DNA from: Terracoccus luteus | Lineage (GTDB): Bacteria; Actinomycetota; Actinomycetes; Actinomycetales; Dermatophilaceae | Assembly: GCF_003635045.1 (NCBI RefSeq) | Contig: NZ_RBXT01000001.1 | Coordinates: 3,844,001-3,908,000 of the forward strand | Direction of reading: 5' to 3' | Length of the DNA stretch: 64,000 nt | Shown: one piece after another, positions 27,253 to 34,120 of the stretch | How the letters are laid out: each line of letters opens with the position of its first letter | Numbering within the stretch: position 1 is the stretch's first letter | Translations under genes and position numbers: made by a program | Notes under the pieces: generated by a model | Database searches by the model: none | Told to the model about the DNA's origin: nothing | The model's input: the letters and a program-made list of their open reading frames with translations, nothing else

Positions 27253-27870
27253 ATGCCCAGCACGTACGCGCCCGTGTCCGCCGACGAGTCCTGCGGCCTG
27301 CGAGAACGCAAGAAGCGCGAGACCCGGCGGGCGATCAACCTCGCGGCACTCGACCTCGTCGAGGACCGCGGTTTCGTGGCGGTGACGACCGAGGAGATCG
27401 CGTCCCGAGCGGGCGTGAGCGCCCGCACGTTCTTCAACTACTTCCCGTCGAAGGAGGCCGCGGTCATCGGCACGACGGCCGACGAGCTCGAGGCCTACGC
27501 CCAGCAGCTCGAGACCGCCGAGCCCGACGAGGGCCCGTTGCAGGTGCTGCGGCGCATCCTCGCCGGCATGCTCGCGCCCGCGTCCATCGACCGTCAGCTA
27601 CGCGCCAAGCGTCGGCGCATCCTGCTCGGCGAGCCGGCCCTCGCGCCTGCCCTGGTCGGCAACAACATCCGCATCGAGAACGCGCTCACCGCGGCGCTCG
27701 AGCGCCGCCTCGGTCTCGCCCCGGGCGCGAGCATCGAGGCGCGCGTCACCGTGGCGGCCGCCATCTCCGCCGTGCGGGCCTGCATCGAGCACCAGCAGAA
27801 CGGCGGCGGCGGTCGCCTCGAGCGCAACATCGACGCCGCCTTCGAACAGCTCGCCGCCGGGGTGCGCTGA
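27253..27870 (+). CDS. TetR-family transcriptional regulator
   Basis: A 205-residue repressor. The N-terminal helix-turn-helix covers about residues 17-65 (RERKKRETRRAINLAALDLV ... TEEIASRAGVSARTFFNYFPSKEAAV), the canonical TetR pattern. The rest is an all-helical ligand-binding and dimerisation domain. Divergent transcription from a multidrug exporter, with palindromes between the two genes, indicates local repression relieved by the exporter's substrate. The ATG at 27253 is 6 nt from a weak -10 box; no ribosome-binding site is seen. Confidence 0.92.
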   Translation: MPSTYAPVSADESCGLRERKKRETRRAINLAALDLVEDRGFVAVTTEEIASRAGVSARTFFNYFPSKEAAVIGTTADELEAYAQQLETAEPDEGPLQVLRRILAGMLAPASIDRQLRAKRRRILLGEPALAPALVGNNIRIENALTAALERRLGLAPGASIEARVTVAAAISAVRACIEHQQNGGGGRLERNIDAAFEQLAAGVR

Positions 27871-27928
27871 GCCCTGTGCCCGGGCCTGCGCCCCGAAAGC
27901 GTCGGGCCATGCGGTGGGGTCGTCCATG

Positions 27929-27944
27929 CGGCGTCGCGACGCCG
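27929..27944 (+). terminator. Possible terminator after tetR
   Basis: Perfect palindrome CGGCGTCGCGACGCCG, extendable by four more pairs (CCAT/ATGG) across one bulge. It lies 58 nt past the tetR stop and before the toxin-antitoxin promoter. Confidence 0.35.
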
Positions 27945-27969
27945 ATGGGCGGGGATCATCGCGTGCTGT

Positions 27970-28000
27970 GTAGACGATTCAGTCTACGCCGGCGTACCGT
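27970..28000 (+). promoter_or_regulatory. Operator and leaderless promoter of the toxin-antitoxin pair
   Basis: Inverted repeat GTAGAC-6 nt-GTCTAC (27970-27987), a likely antitoxin binding site, is followed by a TACCGT -10 box (27995-28000) 6 nt before the antitoxin ATG. Autoregulation by the antitoxin is the usual arrangement for this class. Confidence 0.5.
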
Positions 28001-28006
28001 GACGCC

Positions 28007-28204
28007 ATGGCCGAGACGACGACGATCCGTATCAGTCGGGGCACGCATGCCCGAGTGACCCGACTGGCGGCCGAACGCCACGAGACGATCGACGAGACGG
28101 TCAGCAGAGCGATCCAGGCTCTCCGGCAGGACGTCATGGCACGAGACCTGGCGACGGAGCTCACCGACGACGAGACCGCGTGGCTGGATGCTGACGCCGG
28201 GTGA
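28007..28204 (+). CDS. Ribbon-helix-helix antitoxin (MazE-like)
   Basis: A 65-residue protein with the RHH pattern TTTIRISRGTHARVTRLAAE: a beta strand with alternating residues, then a helix. The tail (ELTDDETAWLDADAG) is acidic and Trp-containing, as expected for the segment that wraps and blocks a MazF toxin. It overlaps the toxin gene by 17 nt, the classic antitoxin-first order. The leaderless promoter and inverted repeat upstream fit autoregulation. Confidence 0.82.
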   Translation: MAETTTIRISRGTHARVTRLAAERHETIDETVSRAIQALRQDVMARDLATELTDDETAWLDADAG

Positions 28205-28526
28205 CGTCGTCCAGCTCGATCTGGGGATGCCGACAGGCAGTGAGGCGGGACCTAGGCGACCAGCCGTCGTGGTCACAGCACGTCGGGTCCTGAGGGGTCG
28301 GCCGAACGTCGTACACGTCATTCCGTTGACCCGGACGATCCGGCAGAGCAGCACCGAGGTGGTCATCGATCCGGACGAGGGCAATGGTCTGGCCGCTCCT
28401 TCGTCCGCACTGTGCCAGCACATTCGCTCCGTGGCCACGACGCGCATCCACGGGTGCACGGGAAACGTCGGGCCGGTCGTGCTCGGCGAGCTTCGCGAGG
28501 TGCTCGCGCTGCTCATGGACCTCTGA
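28188..28526 (+). CDS. MazF/PemK-type mRNA endoribonuclease toxin
   Basis: A 112-residue toxin. GDVVQLDLGMPTGSEAG-RRPAVVVTA matches the MazF/PemK core (GDIVxVxxxxxxGSEQxGxRPAVVV). PLTRTIR and the later SSALCQHIRSVATTRI are the second and third conserved blocks; the latter holds the catalytic Ser/Thr region. It probably cleaves mRNA in single-stranded contexts. The ATG overlaps the antitoxin gene by 17 nt, and a GTG a little downstream would remove conserved residues. Lower GC than its neighbours is mild and not decisive for transfer. Confidence 0.85.
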   Translation: MLTPGDVVQLDLGMPTGSEAGPRRPAVVVTARRVLRGRPNVVHVIPLTRTIRQSSTEVVIDPDEGNGLAAPSSALCQHIRSVATTRIHGCTGNVGPVVLGELREVLALLMDL

Positions 28527-28647
28527 CACGACGCGCTCGACTGCCGAGGCCGGCGACCGCACGAGCACCTCGGTCCGAGGTTCGCTACCGACCCGACCCT
28601 GTCTCGTGCCGTCTCGAACTCGCGCGAGTGACCGCGGCCGGCTCGTG

Positions 28648-29079
28648 TCAGCGGCGTCGGCCCCGGTCGGCGTGGTCGATGCAGGTGCGCGCCGTCGGTC
28701 GTGCCTCGAGCCGCCCCGGTGCGATGGTGACGCCGCAGACGACGCAGCGGCCGTAGGTGCCCTCGTGCACCCGGGCCAGAGCCTGCTCGACCTCGTCGAG
28801 GTGGCCCTGCGCGGCCGCCGCCAGCGCGCTCAGCTGTGACCGCTCGTAGGCGATCGTCGAGCCCTCGGGGTCGTGCTCGTCGTCGGCGTTCGCCCCGTCG
28901 GCCGCCTGCACGACGACGTCGAAACCCCTCTGCAGGGCGGCGACCCGCTCGGTCGTCGCCTCGCGGTCGGCGACGAGCCGTACGACCGCGTCGTCGAGGC
29001 CGCCCGGCTCGCCGTCTGAGTCGTCACGCGCGTCGCCACGCACGTCGGCACCCGGCTCGGGGAGGGGGCGTTCCGGCAT
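28648..29079 (-). CDS. TraR/DksA C4-type zinc-finger family protein with altered last ligand
   Basis: A 143-residue protein. The first half is acidic and helical (a likely coiled-coil hairpin, residues about 30-95). The C-terminal zinc ribbon reads CVVCGVTIAPGRLEARPTAR then TCIDH. In TraR/DksA proteins the final pair is CxxC; here the fourth ligand is His, giving a C3H site. EGTYGRCVVCG is the typical entry to the ribbon. Homologues bind the RNA polymerase secondary channel or are of unknown role. The ATG at 29079 is chosen because GACAAT lies 6 nt upstream. Divergent from the next gene. Confidence 0.8.
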   Translation of the reverse strand: MPERPLPEPGADVRGDARDDSDGEPGGLDDAVVRLVADREATTERVAALQRGFDVVVQAADGANADDEHDPEGSTIAYERSQLSALAAAAQGHLDEVEQALARVHEGTYGRCVVCGVTIAPGRLEARPTARTCIDHADRGRRR

Positions 29080-29085
29080 CCGGCC

Positions 29086-29091
29086 ATTGTC
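29086..29091 (-). promoter_or_regulatory. -10 box (GACAAT), leaderless promoter of the DksA-like gene
   Basis: Minus-strand GACAAT ends 6 nt before the ATG at 29079. The same hexamer precedes the marR gene at 41594. Confidence 0.45.
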
Positions 29092-29141
29092 GCGGGTGGC
29101 ACCGACAGCGCCGACGCGTCCGTGCCCACCACCGCGCCCGG

Positions 29142-29147
29142 CAGGAT
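29142..29147 (+). promoter_or_regulatory. -10 box (CAGGAT), leaderless promoter of the 508-residue unknown gene
   Basis: CAGGAT ends 6 nt before the ATG at 29154. It lies inside the 75-bp divergent gap with the DksA-like gene. Confidence 0.45.
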
Positions 29148-29153
29148 GGGCGC

Positions 29154-30680
29154 ATGAGCGAGCCACGCGGAGTCGTCTTCCCCCTCGACCCCGGGACGGG
29201 GCGGCGCAGCACGACGGCGACCGGCCGGTCCGTCGTCGCCGACGCCCTGCGGGGGGTCGACCCCGTGGGCGCCGCGGCCGTCGAGCGCGAGACGGGCTGG
29301 CGGCAGGGCTACGTGCCGCACTTCCGTCGCCTCGTCGAGGCGGGCCTGCCCTCGCGCGACGCGGCCCTCGACATCGCGCGGCGCGGGCTGGTGTCGACGC
29401 ACGAACGGATGCGCTGGGCCGACGAGGCGGGCGAGCACCCGCTGCGGACGGCCGTCGAGACGGTCCCGGATGCCGGTGGGCTCGGTCACGAGGTCGTGCG
29501 CGGCTCCGGGGTGGCCGAGACGGCGCTCAGCCTGCCGTACCAGGGGCGGCGGCTCGCGGGGGCCGAGCTGCGCGAGCGGCTGGACCGGTGGGTCGAGGGC
29601 GGCGTCATCGAGCCGTCGTGCGCCGAGGCCGTCGGTCGGGTGGTCGACCACCCGGAGTGGCTGCGGCTCGACGGCACGACCGTCGTCGTGCTCGGTGCGG
29701 CGGCGGAGATGGGCCCGCTGCGCTCGCTGCTGCGGTGGGGGGCCACCGTCGCGGCGGTCGACCTGCCCCGCCGGCCGCTGTGGGACCGGCTGCTCGACGA
29801 CGCCGCGGCCTCGGCCGGCACGCTCGTCGTCCCCGTCCGGGCCCCGTCGGGTGCGGGTTCGTCCGTGAGCTCGGGGTCGGCGTCGCTGGCCGAGCGGGCC
29901 GGGGCCGACCTGCTGCACGACGTCGGCGCCGTCGCCCGCTGGGTGGAGGCGCTCGACGGACGGCTCGTGCTCGGCAACTACGTCTACGCCGACGGGGCGA
30001 CGAACGTGCGGCTGTCGACCGCGGTCGACGTGCTGGGCGAGCACGTCGTCGAGCGGCGCGGCCGCGGCGAGGTGGGCCTGGCCTTCCTCGCCACGCCGAC
30101 CGACGTCTTCGCGGTGCCCGGGTCGGTCGTCGAGCGGTCGGTCGACGCCTACGCGCACCGTCGGACCTCGAAGGTGCTGCGGGTGCCGCTGCGCGGACTG
30201 AGCGGCGGGCGGCTGCTGCGGCGCAACTACGCCCCGGGGACCAGCCCCGGGATCAACGACAGCGTCGTCACCCAGCAGGGGCCGAACTACCTGCTGGCCA
30301 AGCGGATCCAGCGGTGGCGAGCCGCGACGCACCGTGCCGAGGGCGGGCTCGTCTCGTTCGCCGTCGCGCCGCCGACCCGCACCCGCTCGGTCGTCAAGAA
30401 CCGGGCCCTGGCCGCCGCCTACGCCGGGGCGCACCGGTTCGGCATCGAGGTCTTCGAGCCCGGCACCGCCAACACCCTCATGGCGGCGCTGCTCGTGCAC
30501 GACCTCCACACCGGGGGCTCGTCCTCCCACGGTGCGTCCGGCCCGACGGCGACTCCGGCCACGCCATGGGAGGACGAGGCGCGGGCCGCGGCGCACGGCG
30601 GCCTGTGGACCTGCGCGTACGACCCGCGCAGCGCCCTCGGCCTCGCGGCCCTGCTCGGCCTCGCCTCGGCCCGCCCCTGA
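29154..30680 (+). CDS. Unrecognised 508-residue protein with a Rossmann-like motif
   Basis: I do not recognise a named family. Residues 176-204 read TVVVLGAAAEMGPLRSLLRW then GATVAAVDL: a beta strand, a glycine/alanine-rich turn, a helix and a second strand ending in Asp, as in NAD(P)-binding folds. Later landmarks are LGNYVYADGATNVRLSTAVD (about 275), SPGINDSVVTQQGPNYLLAK (about 365) and a short low-complexity Gly/Ser/Thr patch (about 450). No signal peptide or clear membrane helix. The N-terminal 100 residues are helical. An oxidoreductase-like role is only a guess. Leaderless ATG; the frame is open further upstream but lacks start support. Confidence 0.7.
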   Translation: MSEPRGVVFPLDPGTGRRSTTATGRSVVADALRGVDPVGAAAVERETGWRQGYVPHFRRLVEAGLPSRDAALDIARRGLVSTHERMRWADEAGEHPLRTAVETVPDAGGLGHEVVRGSGVAETALSLPYQGRRLAGAELRERLDRWVEGGVIEPSCAEAVGRVVDHPEWLRLDGTTVVVLGAAAEMGPLRSLLRWGATVAAVDLPRRPLWDRLLDDAAASAGTLVVPVRAPSGAGSSVSSGSASLAERAGADLLHDVGAVARWVEALDGRLVLGNYVYADGATNVRLSTAVDVLGEHVVERRGRGEVGLAFLATPTDVFAVPGSVVERSVDAYAHRRTSKVLRVPLRGLSGGRLLRRNYAPGTSPGINDSVVTQQGPNYLLAKRIQRWRAATHRAEGGLVSFAVAPPTRTRSVVKNRALAAAYAGAHRFGIEVFEPGTANTLMAALLVHDLHTGGSSSHGASGPTATPATPWEDEARAAAHGGLWTCAYDPRSALGLAALLGLASARP

Positions 30681-30808
30681 CCTTGCCGGCCCGGCCGGCC
30701 TGGGTGGACGGGAGACGGTCCGCACGCGTGAGGATGCCGGCCCGCCCGAGGAGGCGGACCGGCATTCGGGCGCCCCCCGGACCGTCCCCGACCTCCCGGC
30801 TGACGTCG

Positions 30809-30914
30809 TCGAACGAACCGTTCGAGGTCGAACGCGCTGTCGGGGGCCGAACGCGCCGGTGCACCGATGACGTCGAGCGTCACCGAGGTGCTCGACCTCG
30901 AACGGTTCGTTCGA
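30809..30914. repeat. 23-bp perfect inverted repeat whose arms are themselves palindromic
   Basis: Arms at 30809-30831 and 30892-30914 are perfectly complementary over 23 bp, separated by 60 bp. Each arm begins or ends with a 17-nt palindrome, TCGAACG-AAC-CGTTCGA (GTT in the second arm). The spacer adds GTCGAACGCG and CCGAACGCGCC. It lies between the stops of two convergent genes. A transcription-termination, recombination or binding-site role is possible; the sequence alone does not decide. Confidence 0.65.
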
Positions 30915-30952
30915 GCGCGCAGGCCGGGCGGGCAGGCCCTGGGCGGCCCGGG

Positions 30953-30981
30953 GCGGCCCGGGGCGACGAGCCCCGGGCCGC
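30953..30981 (-). terminator. Hairpin terminator of the alkaline phosphatase gene
   Basis: Perfect 12-bp stem GCGGCCCGGGGC / GCCCCGGGCCGC with a 5-nt loop, 8 nt past the stop of the leftward phosphatase gene. Confidence 0.7.
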
Positions 30982-30989
30982 TCCGACGG

Positions 30990-32348
30990 TCAGAGCAGGC
31001 CGAGGGCCCGGCGCATCGTCGTGTTGAGGTCGGTCTGGTTCGTCACGCCGAGCACGTTGGCCGCCTGCGGACCCGCGGCCGCGATGCGGACCTCGGTGCC
31101 GGTGTGCTGCTGCGACCCGGGGACCGCCGTGGTCGCGTAGCTGACCGTCATCGGCGCGCCGTCGTGGGTCGTGAGGGTGGCGGTGACGCCGGTCGTCGTC
31201 GAGCCGGCCTCGACGATCTGGCTCGTGTGCCCGTGGTCGGCCGTGACGACGACGAGGGTGTCGGGGTGGGTGCGCTGGTAGCCCAGCGCCACCTTGACGG
31301 CCTTGTCGAACTCGACCGTCTCGCCGATCTGGCCGCACGGGTTGGCCGCGTGGTCCTGTTTGTCGATCGACGCGCCCTCGATCTGCAGGAAGAAGCCCTT
31401 GCGCTGCCCCGCGCTCTGCCGGTCGAGGGCCTTGATCGCCGTGTCGGCCATGTCGCTCAGGTGCGGCTGGGTGGCCGTGCGGGCGGTGTTGACCGCGCAC
31501 TCCTGCGCCGGCGTGTTGGCCGGGGTCGGCGTCGGGCCGACCCACTCGAGGTCCATGTTGCCGGTGGCGAAGGTGCCGAGGATCGGCTTGCGCCAGCTCG
31601 CCGCGGCGAGGTCGTCGGCGGTGCGCACGACCTGGTAGCCGGCGACCTGGGCCTGCTGCGCGACGGTGAGCCCGCGGAAGCGCCCGGCCTTGACGGTCTG
31701 GTCGAAGTAGGCCGAGCCGCCGCCGAGCATGAGGTCGGGGCGGGTCTGCACGAGCTGCTCGGCGATGGAGCCGGCGCCGCCGTTGACCTTGTCGTTCGTC
31801 GGGCACTCGGCCATGGCGTCGGGCCCCTTGCAGTCGCGGCTGACGACGTGCGCACCGAGCACTGCGGGGGTCGCGTCCTGCAGCTCGGCCGTCGTGACGT
31901 CACCGGTGCGGTAGCCGGCCGCCTTGGCGCGCTCGAGCACCGTCGTGACGGGCTTGCCGTACGCGTCGACGGAGATGGCGCCGTTGTACGTCTTCGTCCC
32001 GGTCGCCCACCCGCTGCCGGATGCCGCGGAGTCGGTCACGTAGTCGGGCCGGCTCGGGTCGCCCTGGGTCACGGCGTAGGTCGTGTACTCGCCGGTGAGG
32101 GGCAGGGTGTCCATGGCGAGGCGGCCGGCCGCGCCGACCTGGTAGTTGCGGGCGATCGTGATCTCGCTGTCGCCCATGCCGTCGCCGATGAGCAGGATGA
32201 CGCTGCGGGCCTTGCCGCCGACGACGGCCTGCCGGGCTGCCTGGGTGTCGTCGGTGGTGGTGCTGCCGGCGATCGCGGGGACGGCGGCGACGGCGAGGGC
32301 CGTGGCGGGGACGAGCGCGAGCAGGCGGCGCCGGGTGCGTGTGGACAT
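30990..32348 (-). CDS. phoA: Exported alkaline phosphatase (PhoA family)
   Basis: A 452-residue secreted phosphomonoesterase. The signal peptide covers about residues 1-28 (RRRLLALVPATALAVAAVPA). The metal-binding GDGMGDSEI follows, then the nucleophile serine in TDSAASGSGWATG (about 105), the long insertion with Cys pairs, ASIDKQDHA (metal Asp/His) and VTADHGH. The C-terminal His ligand is in QQHTGTEV. Hydrolyses phosphate monoesters outside the cell to supply phosphate. GGAGGAA precedes the ATG by 4 nt. A PHO-box-like direct repeat lies about 150 bp upstream. Confidence 0.92.
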   Translation of the reverse strand: MSTRTRRRLLALVPATALAVAAVPAIAGSTTTDDTQAARQAVVGGKARSVILLIGDGMGDSEITIARNYQVGAAGRLAMDTLPLTGEYTTYAVTQGDPSRPDYVTDSAASGSGWATGTKTYNGAISVDAYGKPVTTVLERAKAAGYRTGDVTTAELQDATPAVLGAHVVSRDCKGPDAMAECPTNDKVNGGAGSIAEQLVQTRPDLMLGGGSAYFDQTVKAGRFRGLTVAQQAQVAGYQVVRTADDLAAASWRKPILGTFATGNMDLEWVGPTPTPANTPAQECAVNTARTATQPHLSDMADTAIKALDRQSAGQRKGFFLQIEGASIDKQDHAANPCGQIGETVEFDKAVKVALGYQRTHPDTLVVVTADHGHTSQIVEAGSTTTGVTATLTTHDGAPMTVSYATTAVPGSQQHTGTEVRIAAAGPQAANVLGVTNQTDLNTTMRRALGLL

Positions 32349-32498
32349 GCGGTTCCTCCGGAGGGAGACGGGTCGGGCGGGCGGCGGGCCGCACGCGCGA
32401 CGGTGGTCGACGGTGCGGGTGCCGGTGCGGGTGCCGGTGGCCGTCGAGGGCGGTCACCGGTCAGTCCACGCCCGGGGCCGCGGGCGCCGCCAGCGGCC

Positions 32499-32520
32499 TG
32501 CGGCTGGACATCTCGTGAAC
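32499..32520 (-). promoter_or_regulatory. Possible PHO-box-like direct repeat upstream of phoA
   Basis: On the minus strand two adjacent 11-nt units read GTTCACGAGAT and GTCCAGCCGCA. Actinobacterial PhoP sites are 11-nt direct repeats starting GTTCACC, so only the first unit is a fair match. Position upstream of an alkaline phosphatase gene is the main argument. Confidence 0.25.
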
Positions 32521-32646
32521 AGTGCGTCCGGAGGGGACGAACCGGATGCCGTCTGGGAACCGGCTGCATGTCGGCTGGGCATCCGTGGGCACCGTTGCGA
32601 CGCAGTGAGTTCCGGCGAGTCGGTGGCGCGTGCCTCCACGAGCACT

Positions 32647-32652
32647 GATGCT
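32647..32652 (+). promoter_or_regulatory. Weak -10 box (GATGCT) before the NRAMP gene
   Basis: GATGCT ends 6 nt before the ATG at 32659 and keeps the A2 and T6 positions of the -10 consensus. Weakest of the leaderless candidates. Confidence 0.3.
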
Positions 32653-32658
32653 GGGGCC

Positions 32659-33966
32659 ATGGGAGACAGAGCGGCGGGTGCGCCGGCGACCTCGCCGACC
32701 GGCATCCACCGGCTCGGCGGCACGGCGCGCGCCCCGCGGACCCTCGTCCCGGCGCTGCTCGCGGCCATCGCCTACGTCGACCCCGGCAACTTCGGCGTCA
32801 ACATCAGCTCGGGCAGCGAGCACGGCTACGCGCTCGTCTGGGTCGTCGTCTTCGCCAGCCTGTCGGCGATGGTCATCCAGTACCTCGCGGCCAAGCTCGG
32901 GATGGTGACGGGGCGCAGCCTCGCCGAGCACAGCGCCGCGCGCTACCCGGGGGTCGGTCGGGTGCTGCTGTGGGCGCAGGCGGAGGTCGTCGTCGTCATG
33001 ACCGACCTCGCCGAGATCGTCGGCGGGGCGATCGCGCTGCGGCTGCTCTTCGGCGTCCCCCTCGTCGTCGGCGCCGTGGTCGTCACCGCCTTCAGCCTCG
33101 TCGTACTCGCCCTCACGGTGCGCGGCCGCAGCCACTTCGACTCCGTCGTGCTCGTGCTGCTCGTCGTCATCGTCGCCTCGCTGGTGTGGCAGGTGGGGGT
33201 GGCCGACGTCGACAGCGTCGCCCTGCTGCGCTCGGTCGTGCCCGGTCCGCTCGAGGGCTCGGCCGCCCTGCTCGCCGTCGGCATCGTCGGCGCCACCGTC
33301 ATGCCGCACGCCCTGCACTTCCACTCGGCCGCCACCCGTGGGACCGACACCGGGCGCGAGCCGCAGGACGCACGGCTCGACACGGCGGCGGATGCCGGTG
33401 GGCCCGGTCCGCGCGTCGGCCAGGCCGAGCGGCTGCGCGCCGGTCGCCAGACCGTGCGCAGCGTCGTCGTCGCGATGACCGTGGCGGGTGCGGCCAACGT
33501 CAGCCTCGTCGTGTTCTCCGCCGGCCTGCCGGGCGGGTCGGGGGCGAGCATCGACTCGGCCTACGCGGCCCTGCAGGCGAACGCCGGTCAGGTCGCGGCC
33601 ACCGTGCTCGCCGTGGCCCTGCTCGCCTCCGGCCTGGCCTCGACGCTCGTCGGGGTGCAGACCGGCGACGTCGTCATGGAGGGCTTCGGCCGACGCCCGA
33701 TCAGCCCGCTCGTGCGGCGTGGCCTCGCGGTCGTGCCCGCGCTCGCCATCCTCGGGCTGGGGGTCGCGCCGACGACAGCGCTCGTCTGGAGCCAGGTCGT
33801 GCTCTCGTTCGCCCTGCCCGGCACCCTCGTGCCGCTGCTGCTCTTCACCCGCGACCCGCGCCTCATGGGCGCGCTCGCCAACCGGCGCCCGACGACGGCC
33901 GTCGCCGCCGTCATCACCGCGGTCATCGTCGGGCTCTGCGCCTACCTCGTCGTCAGCGGCGGCTGA
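32659..33966 (+). CDS. mntH: NRAMP-family divalent metal (Mn2+/Fe2+) transporter
   Basis: A 435-residue proton-coupled metal importer with about eleven membrane helices. Helix 1 holds the metal-binding YVDPGNFGVN. Helix 6 holds TVMPHALHFHS, corresponding to the family A-x-x-M-P-H segment; the usual Asn after the His is Ala here (MPHA rather than MPHN), a deviation seen in some subfamilies. A charged cytoplasmic insert (about residues 228-258) lies between helices 6 and 7. The ATG at 32659 is chosen by homology and a weak -10 box. Divergent from phoA. Confidence 0.88.
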   Translation: MGDRAAGAPATSPTGIHRLGGTARAPRTLVPALLAAIAYVDPGNFGVNISSGSEHGYALVWVVVFASLSAMVIQYLAAKLGMVTGRSLAEHSAARYPGVGRVLLWAQAEVVVVMTDLAEIVGGAIALRLLFGVPLVVGAVVVTAFSLVVLALTVRGRSHFDSVVLVLLVVIVASLVWQVGVADVDSVALLRSVVPGPLEGSAALLAVGIVGATVMPHALHFHSAATRGTDTGREPQDARLDTAADAGGPGPRVGQAERLRAGRQTVRSVVVAMTVAGAANVSLVVFSAGLPGGSGASIDSAYAALQANAGQVAATVLAVALLASGLASTLVGVQTGDVVMEGFGRRPISPLVRRGLAVVPALAILGLGVAPTTALVWSQVVLSFALPGTLVPLLLFTRDPRLMGALANRRPTTAVAAVITAVIVGLCAYLVVSGG

Positions 33967-34120
33967 GCCCACCCCACGACCGGGGTGACGGCGTGCCGGG
34001 CCACCCGGCATCCGCCACGGGGCTGTGCGAGAGTGACGCCGGGCGCCTCCACGACGGCGACGCCGAGGTGAGGTCAGCAGGTCGGGGCAGGACGAGGCAC
34101 GCGCGACGGAGGAGGCCGGC

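Larger units (their letters stand above)
30681..30989. other. Intergenic region between convergent genes with a large inverted repeat and a terminator
   Basis: This 309-bp gap contains a 23-bp perfect inverted repeat (30809-30914), several additional CGAACG motifs between its arms, and the 12-bp hairpin at 30953-30981. No coding frame is supported. Confidence 0.5.
32349..32658. other. Divergent intergenic region phoA / mntH
   Basis: This 310-bp gap holds the phoA ribosome-binding site at the left, a direct repeat of the 12-mer GTGCGGGTGCCG around 32412-32435, the possible PHO box at 32499-32520, and the weak -10 box of the metal transporter at the right. I see no manganese riboswitch (yybP-ykoY) and no coding frame. 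Confidence 0.45.

Noticed and set aside
32349-32658. Manganese (yybP-ykoY) riboswitch before mntH
   Set aside because: I could not find the conserved helices or sequence, and riboswitches of this class usually precede exporters or MntH in other clades.
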